A program made the position numbers and the translations under genes. Below, one piece after another: positions 5,694 through 9,763 of a stretch of 9,763 nucleotides of DNA. Position 1 is the stretch's first letter, and each line of letters starts with the position of its first letter. This DNA is from an uncultured Clostridia bacterium (GTDB taxonomy: Bacteria > Bacillota > Clostridia > Oscillospirales > CAG-382). The notes under the pieces are model-generated. The model searched no databases, was not told where the DNA came from, and saw only the letters and a list, made by a program, of their open reading frames with translations. The stretch is from NCBI GenBank assembly GCA_905235695.1, contig CAJOMW010000048.1, positions 1 through 9,763 on the forward strand, in the 5' to 3' direction.

Positions 5694-7871
5694 ATGAATC
5701 TGAAATTGTCATACCCAAAGGGAGTAAGCGAAAGCGACGTCTGCTTTGCGCTCCCGTTCGATATAGATAAAAAAGCGAGCAGCGCATCCGGGCATCTGAC
5801 GGCTACGAGAGAAGTCATACGGGTGTACATGGACGACTTACTCTGCAAAGAATACAGGATAGAGGATATATCCGAGATAGAGGTGCAGCAGCTCGTTGGC
5901 TGTTCCATGCTCTGCGCAAGGGACAACAGCGGACGGTGGGAGTGCGTCTGCGCCTTTTCTCAGAAATATTTTCTGCGCTATGCCGAGGTCGCAAAGATAC
6001 TCGACTATTACATAAAGACCGGCATTTTTACCGAGAACTCCGACGAGGATGAGCCGACCTGCCCGAGATGCGGCGCAAGGCTCAAGGGCGGCAGCGAGTG
6101 TATGTTCTGCCGCTCGAAGAAGGGCGTTTTCATAAAGATGATAAAGCGTCTGAAGCCTTACAGAGCGCTGTTTATTATGTCCCTCATATCGACGTTTATC
6201 CTCTACGCCGCAGACGTTATCGGACCGATGCTCCAGAGGGTGCTCATAGACGAGCTGATAGTTCCCAAAAACGAGAACTGGGCGCTGTTTTTAAAGGTGT
6301 CGCTTTGCATACTTTCCATTAATCTTGCAACTATTGTATTCCGTGTTCTGCAATCCTACGGAAACACCAAAATATCAACGGCTTACGGGCGTGATCTCAG
6401 GCGAGATATATTCAACAAGACGCAGGAGCTATCCATGAGCAACGTAGCAAAGCGCACTCCGGGAGAGCTTATAAACAGAGTGTCGTCCGACGCCGGTGTG
6501 CTTCAGGACTTTGTTACCCGCCAGGGCAAGGACATGATATTTCAGATAGTTGCCCTCATTGCGCTGCTCATCATTATGTTCGTAACAAACTGGCGGCTTG
6601 CGCTTATCGTTGTGATACCGCTTCCGCTTGCGGCGTATTTGTCGTTCAAGTCTTTTAACATAATAAGCATACGATACGGAAGGGTATGGAGGTTCCGCTG
6701 TAAGGCGAGCGAGCTTCTCCACGACGTTCTGCACGGAATAAGAGTCGTCAAGAATTACGGGAACGAGGATCGGGAGATAAAGGCTTACGAGACAGCGTCA
6801 AAGAATCAGGCGGAAGCCACCAAAAATGCGGATATTATATGGTTTCTCGTCCAGCCGCCCATCAGGTACCTGTTCAGCATAGGCGAATACTGTGCGCTTC
6901 TTTTCGGGGGCTTGATGATACTCGGCGACAGCATGCAGCTCGGAGAGCTTGTTCAGTTTACGGCATACGTATATATGCTTTACGGGCCTATCCAGTGGCT
7001 GACTATGCTGCCGAGAGTTCTTGCTAACACCTTTGTCAGTGCCGGAAAGGTATTTGAAGTGCTCGAAGAGAGAAACGACGTTTCAGACCGTGAGGGCGCA
7101 AAGGATGTGGAAATAGAGGGCAATATATCTTTTGACAACGTATACTTCGGCTACAAGGCGTACAACCCGGTGCTGAAGGGCGTGAGCCTTGACATAAAGA
7201 AGGGCGAGATGATAGGTATTGTCGGACACTCCGGCGCCGGTAAGTCCACCCTCATAAATCTGATAATGCGCCTGTACGAGCCTACCGGCGGAACGATAAC
7301 GATAGACGGCACGGACATAAGGGATATATCACAGGACTCTCTGCGCTCTCAGGTGGGCGTAGTGCTCCAGGAGACGTTCCTGTTTAACGGCACTGTACTT
7401 GACAATATCCGATACGCAAAGCCCGATGCGACGTTTGAAGAGGTAGTACAGGCGGCAAAGATAGCTAACTGCCACGACTTTATCGTGAGGATGCCGGAGG
7501 GATATAACACGACTGTCGGCGAGCGAGGATACAGCATATCCGGCGGCGAGCGCCAGAGGATAGCCATAGCAAGAGCCATACTTCACGATCCGAAGGTGCT
7601 TATTCTCGACGAGGCGACCGCATCGCTCGACACGCAGACCGAAAAGATGATACAGGACGCTCTCGGAAAGCTCATATCCGGCAGGACGACCATAGCGATA
7701 GCGCACCGTCTCTCTACCCTTGCGAATGCCGACCGTCTGATCGTACTCGACCACGGACGTGTTGCCGAGATCGGAAGCCATGCTGAGCTTCTTGCCAAAA
7801 AAGGCATTTACTATAATCTTGTAATGGCGCAGAGGCAGACTGCAAAGCTCGCGCCGGCTAAGGCGGAGTAG
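5694..7871 (+). CDS. ABC exporter half-transporter, second subunit, with PH-like and zinc-ribbon N-terminus
   Basis: A 725-residue paralogue of the first ABC gene with the same architecture. Residues 1-115 form a beta-rich PH-like domain (HLTATREVIRVYMDD, EYRIEDISEIEV and a helical end near 95-108), then a zinc ribbon (C123-x2-C126, C136-x2-C139). Membrane segments begin at about 158. The ATPase is canonical: Walker A GHSGAGKST (511-519), Q-loop Gln559, X-loop VGERG (608-612), signature ISGGERQ (615-621), Walker B Asp639/Glu640 and His671. Both catalytic sites of a heterodimer with the upstream subunit would therefore keep their glutamate. The N-terminal domains of the two proteins are far more diverged than their ATPases, which argues for distinct partners or contacts. 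GAGG (5680-5683) ten bases upstream supports the start. It is the last gene of the operon, followed by a hairpin at 7871-7917. The substrate is unknown; MsbA-like exporters move lipids, peptides or drugs. Confidence 0.93.
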   Translation: MNLKLSYPKGVSESDVCFALPFDIDKKASSASGHLTATREVIRVYMDDLLCKEYRIEDISEIEVQQLVGCSMLCARDNSGRWECVCAFSQKYFLRYAEVAKILDYYIKTGIFTENSDEDEPTCPRCGARLKGGSECMFCRSKKGVFIKMIKRLKPYRALFIMSLISTFILYAADVIGPMLQRVLIDELIVPKNENWALFLKVSLCILSINLATIVFRVLQSYGNTKISTAYGRDLRRDIFNKTQELSMSNVAKRTPGELINRVSSDAGVLQDFVTRQGKDMIFQIVALIALLIIMFVTNWRLALIVVIPLPLAAYLSFKSFNIISIRYGRVWRFRCKASELLHDVLHGIRVVKNYGNEDREIKAYETASKNQAEATKNADIIWFLVQPPIRYLFSIGEYCALLFGGLMILGDSMQLGELVQFTAYVYMLYGPIQWLTMLPRVLANTFVSAGKVFEVLEERNDVSDREGAKDVEIEGNISFDNVYFGYKAYNPVLKGVSLDIKKGEMIGIVGHSGAGKSTLINLIMRLYEPTGGTITIDGTDIRDISQDSLRSQVGVVLQETFLFNGTVLDNIRYAKPDATFEEVVQAAKIANCHDFIVRMPEGYNTTVGERGYSISGGERQRIAIARAILHDPKVLILDEATASLDTQTEKMIQDALGKLISGRTTIAIAHRLSTLANADRLIVLDHGRVAEIGSHAELLAKKGIYYNLVMAQRQTAKLAPAKAE

Positions 7872-7917
7872 ACCGGAAGTGCCGTAGGCACTTCTCATGG
7901 GGAACACGGTCTCTTTT
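7871..7917 (+). terminator. Probable operon terminator with nested hairpins
   Basis: An inner perfect 8-bp hairpin (7876-7883 with 7887-7894, three-base loop) lies inside an outer 5-bp stem, GACCG (7871-7875) with CGGTC (7907-7911), directly followed by TCTTTT. The inner stem alone lacks a T-tract; the outer stem provides one. The structure starts on the last base of the ABC stop codon. It is less canonical than the other terminators here. Confidence 0.55.
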
Positions 7918-8074
7918 CCGACTGCTCTTTATATTCTTTTTTTGTTGCGCTGGTAAGCGCAGGTGCGGCCGGCAAAAGCGCAGCTTTTGATGCTCATTAG
8001 ATGTTTTACTGCCCTTACAACAGGCTACATCAATATTGCGGCTTTAGTGCCTCAACACGCCCTCAACAGGGCTA
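7918..8074. other. Non-coding stretch with small hairpins
   Basis: No credible gene is seen. It contains a T-run (7936-7943) and two short perfect hairpins: TGCGCT/AGCGCA (7946-7951 with 7956-7961) and CAAAAGC/GCTTTTG (7973-7979 with 7983-7989). These may be leftover terminator material of the ABC operon or part of a small RNA, but there is no promoter evidence. Confidence 0.4.
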
Positions 8075-8110
8075 TAAAAAAGCTATTGGTACAGATAATA
8101 CCAATAGCTT
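8075..8110 (-). terminator. Rho-independent terminator of the CAP-protein gene
   Basis: A perfect 12-bp stem (8080-8091 with 8099-8110) with a seven-base loop. On the minus strand it is followed at once by TTTTTTAT (8081-8075), and it lies about 46 bases past the stop codon at 8156. On the plus strand a T-run (8115-8119) follows after four bases, so it may also stop read-through from the ABC operon. Confidence 0.88.
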
Positions 8111-8155
8111 ATCGTTTTTCAGTGGGGTGCTACAAATTTTGCATTTTGTAATACA

Positions 8156-9454
8156 TTATGCTTTCAGCATGAGCAGCGCCGCACAATACCTGTACTTTGC
8201 GTTTGGCGCATACACCATGCCGAGCCCGGCGTATTTCTTGTCGGAGAGAAGAAGAGACCTGTGCTGCTCTGAATTTATCCAACCGTTTATACAGGTGAAA
8301 ACGTTTGCCGCACCTGCGCAGACGTTTTCTCCCCATGACGTCCACTTAAATGAGGGATTGTACCGCAAATACCGCTGTATTGCAGAAGATCCGTCTGCCC
8401 CTGTGTGCGTCAGCGAGCCCTTTTGCGCCATGTAACCGGCGTGGTCAAGACAGCAGTCTGCAGCGTACTTGTCGTACTCAACAGCCATTTTGTCGTTTGT
8501 ATATCTGAAAGCGTTTATAATGTCTATGCCAAGCCTCGACTGGTTTCTGAGCGCTTCGCTCTCGTCGAAGTCATTGCCCACACCCTTTGTCATGTAGCTG
8601 ACGGATATGAGCTTGCCTCCTATGAGGTCATTGTACTTGGCAAAGGTGTGATCCGGGAAGGACTGCACCTCGTATTCCTTTGACGAACGCGTTGTGGGCG
8701 TGCCGTACGTAACTCCATCGGACGTAGTGAAATACGGGGAGTTCGTGTAATACCCGAAAATTATTCCGCCGTCGGTCGCAACAGCCATAAGCGATGTGCG
8801 ATATTTTGCGTAAACGTACCAGGTAAGACCGTTTTCTCCTAAAAACGAGTAGGACGGCTCCCCACAGTAGAAAATCATGTCGCTGACACTTTTGCCTATG
8901 CGGATAATGTAGTCGCCTATCCGGAGGGTGTTTTTGTTTTCGAGAGTGTAAATTCCGACGGTCTTTGTGTAGTTGTCCCAGCCGACGGTAGCCCCGAACG
9001 ACTCGGCAACCGCGCGTATAGGCACGTATGTGACGTCTCCTATAAGCTCAGCCTTTGCAGGCATCGACGAAGCCTTACCGTTTACGGTCAGAACGTCCGA
9101 GCCTATCGCAAGCTCTGCCACCGTGCCGCCCTTTGACATTTTGACGGTCTTGGTCTCTTGTACCCATTCCACCCTTATGTCAAGCAGCTCCATTATTTCT
9201 CTCAGCGGCATGAGCGTCGTTCCGTTTACTGCTATGGCTCTGTTCTTGAGAAGCGCTTTTACACCGTTAATTTTAAGCGATATTGTCTGCACGTAAAGCA
9301 CGCTTGGAGATGACGAAATTTGTTCCGCCTGTGACGGGGTTCCCACACGGATAAAATCGGCGGCTAAAGCCCCTGAAGATATGACCGAAGCGGCAAATAT
9401 CGCCGCAGCAAGAGCAAAAACAACTTTTTTCATTCTAACAGTTATATCTTTCAT
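8156..9454 (-). CDS. Secreted CAP-domain protein with copper-amine-oxidase-N-like stalk
   Basis: A 432-residue exported protein. Residues 1-31 are a signal peptide (basic start, hydrophobic core FALAAAIFAASVI, likely cleavage after GALA). Residues about 58-170 match the copper amine oxidase N-terminal-like domain (NGTTLMPLREIMELL ... YVPIRAVAESFGATVGWD), a cell-surface stalk module in Firmicutes that does not imply oxidase activity. Residues about 176-285 look like the CAP-associated N-terminal domain (LRIGDYIIRIGKS). Residues about 304-430 are a CAP/SCP domain of the bacterial YkwD type, with His338, HTG (His350), WGENVCAG (Glu376) and W-x-x-SEQHR (His398). Function in bacteria is unsettled; a surface or spore-associated role is inferred. 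The start is fixed by its TAATG overlap with the upstream gene and by AAAGGTG eleven bases before; the in-frame Met8 has no ribosome binding site. No cell-wall anchor is visible, so the protein is probably released or bound non-covalently. Confidence 0.92.
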   Translation of the reverse strand: MKDITVRMKKVVFALAAAIFAASVISSGALAADFIRVGTPSQAEQISSSPSVLYVQTISLKINGVKALLKNRAIAVNGTTLMPLREIMELLDIRVEWVQETKTVKMSKGGTVAELAIGSDVLTVNGKASSMPAKAELIGDVTYVPIRAVAESFGATVGWDNYTKTVGIYTLENKNTLRIGDYIIRIGKSVSDMIFYCGEPSYSFLGENGLTWYVYAKYRTSLMAVATDGGIIFGYYTNSPYFTTSDGVTYGTPTTRSSKEYEVQSFPDHTFAKYNDLIGGKLISVSYMTKGVGNDFDESEALRNQSRLGIDIINAFRYTNDKMAVEYDKYAADCCLDHAGYMAQKGSLTHTGADGSSAIQRYLRYNPSFKWTSWGENVCAGAANVFTCINGWINSEQHRSLLLSDKKYAGLGMVYAPNAKYRYCAALLMLKA

Positions 9455-9763
9455 TATGAACCGAACACCTTTCTTAGGTAAGTCACACTGTCACGCAGCT
9501 CATCCTCGTTTGTGCCGAAGTTTTCGTTCTCGACCACAAACCACTCGGGTATGCCTGTAACTTTCGTCAAGCCTGCAAGATCTACCTTTCCTGCGCCGAC
9601 AGCTATGTCTCTGTCGCCGCTTACGTCCCTTGTATGGAGTACCGGTATGTGCGGAACTCTGTCGGAATGTTCCTTTACGTATTCTGCCGGATTTACCCCC
9701 GCGACAAAGGCGTGCCTTGTGTCGAGCTCAAAAAAGACGTTTTCGCTTTCGCTGTTTTCAAGA
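9454..9763 (-). CDS. Sugar phosphate isomerase/epimerase-like TIM barrel, C-terminal part
   Basis: The last 102 residues of a protein that enters from the right edge (first full codon at 9762). The sequence fits the C-terminal half of the xylose-isomerase-like TIM barrel (AP endonuclease family 2) fold: FFELDTRHAFVAGVNPAEYV, then a VLHTRDVSG strand, then GAGKVDLAGLTKV, then EWFVVENE, matching the metal-binding Asp/His and Glu positions of that superfamily. Members isomerise or epimerise sugars and inositol derivatives; the exact substrate cannot be told from this part. Its TAA stop shares one base with the ATG of the CAP-protein gene, so the two are translated from one mRNA, probably coupled. 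There is no obvious functional link between a cytosolic sugar enzyme and the secreted protein. Confidence 0.85.
   Translation of the reverse strand, partial: LENSESENVFFELDTRHAFVAGVNPAEYVKEHSDRVPHIPVLHTRDVSGDRDIAVGAGKVDLAGLTKVTGIPEWFVVENENFGTNEDELRDSVTYLRKVFGS

Noticed and set aside
2838..7871. Calling the operon a cyanophycin exporter
   Set aside because: The DUF1854 link to cyanophycin comes from beta-proteobacteria; no cyanophycin synthetase or cyanophycinase is present here.
7963..8435. Two plus-strand open frames across 7963-8435
   Set aside because: They run through the terminator at 8075-8110 and lie antisense to the clear CAP domain, with no ribosome binding site and no recognisable domain.
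8977..9280. Copper amine oxidase enzyme
   Set aside because: Only the N-terminal stalk-type domain is present; the catalytic oxidase domain is absent.
9433..9454. Alternative start of the CAP protein at Met8
   Set aside because: No ribosome binding site precedes it, while the Met1 codon overlaps the upstream stop as TAATG and has AAAGGTG upstream.

Overview
The window looks like chromosomal DNA from a Gram-positive, low-to-mid GC bacterium of the Clostridia, probably a gut Oscillospirales/Lachnospirales-type organism. The reasons are strong AGGAGG-type ribosome binding sites, four textbook SigA promoters (17-bp spacers, TGn extended -10), frequent ATA isoleucine and AGA/AGG arginine codons, a tandem glycine riboswitch in front of an AGCS symporter, and a secreted protein joining a copper-amine-oxidase-N-like stalk domain to a CAP domain. 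This is inference from gene families and style, not a species call. No mobile element, phage gene, CRISPR array, tRNA or rRNA is visible.

Layout. Bases 1-262 form a divergent control region: a minus-strand promoter drives a gene beyond the left edge, and a plus-strand promoter drives a small three-segment DUF4190-like membrane protein (263-637), which ends in a perfect GC-rich terminator. On the minus strand, 713-2257 encodes a sodium:alanine/glycine symporter (AGCS family). Its mRNA leader (about 2577 to 2258) carries a tandem glycine riboswitch and an intrinsic terminator. The first P1 strand of aptamer 2 can alternatively pair with the terminator stem, which predicts that glycine switches uptake off. 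Bases 2613-2837 hold a 22-bp tandem repeat and the promoter of the next operon.

The centre (2838-7871, plus strand) is a tight three-gene operon: ABC exporter half-transporter, DUF1854 protein, second ABC half-transporter. Both ABC proteins carry an unusual cytosolic N-terminal extension of roughly 140-180 residues made of a PH-like beta-rich domain followed by a four-cysteine zinc ribbon, before the usual membrane domain and ATPase. The two probably form a heterodimer, with the DUF1854 protein as an accessory. The substrate is unknown. This is the most interesting system in the window.

After the operon comes about 285 bases of hairpin-rich non-coding DNA ending in a terminator that faces the next minus-strand genes. 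These are a secreted CAP-domain protein (8156-9454) and, overlapping its start codon by one base (TAATG), the C-terminal end of a sugar phosphate isomerase/epimerase-like TIM-barrel protein that continues past the right edge.
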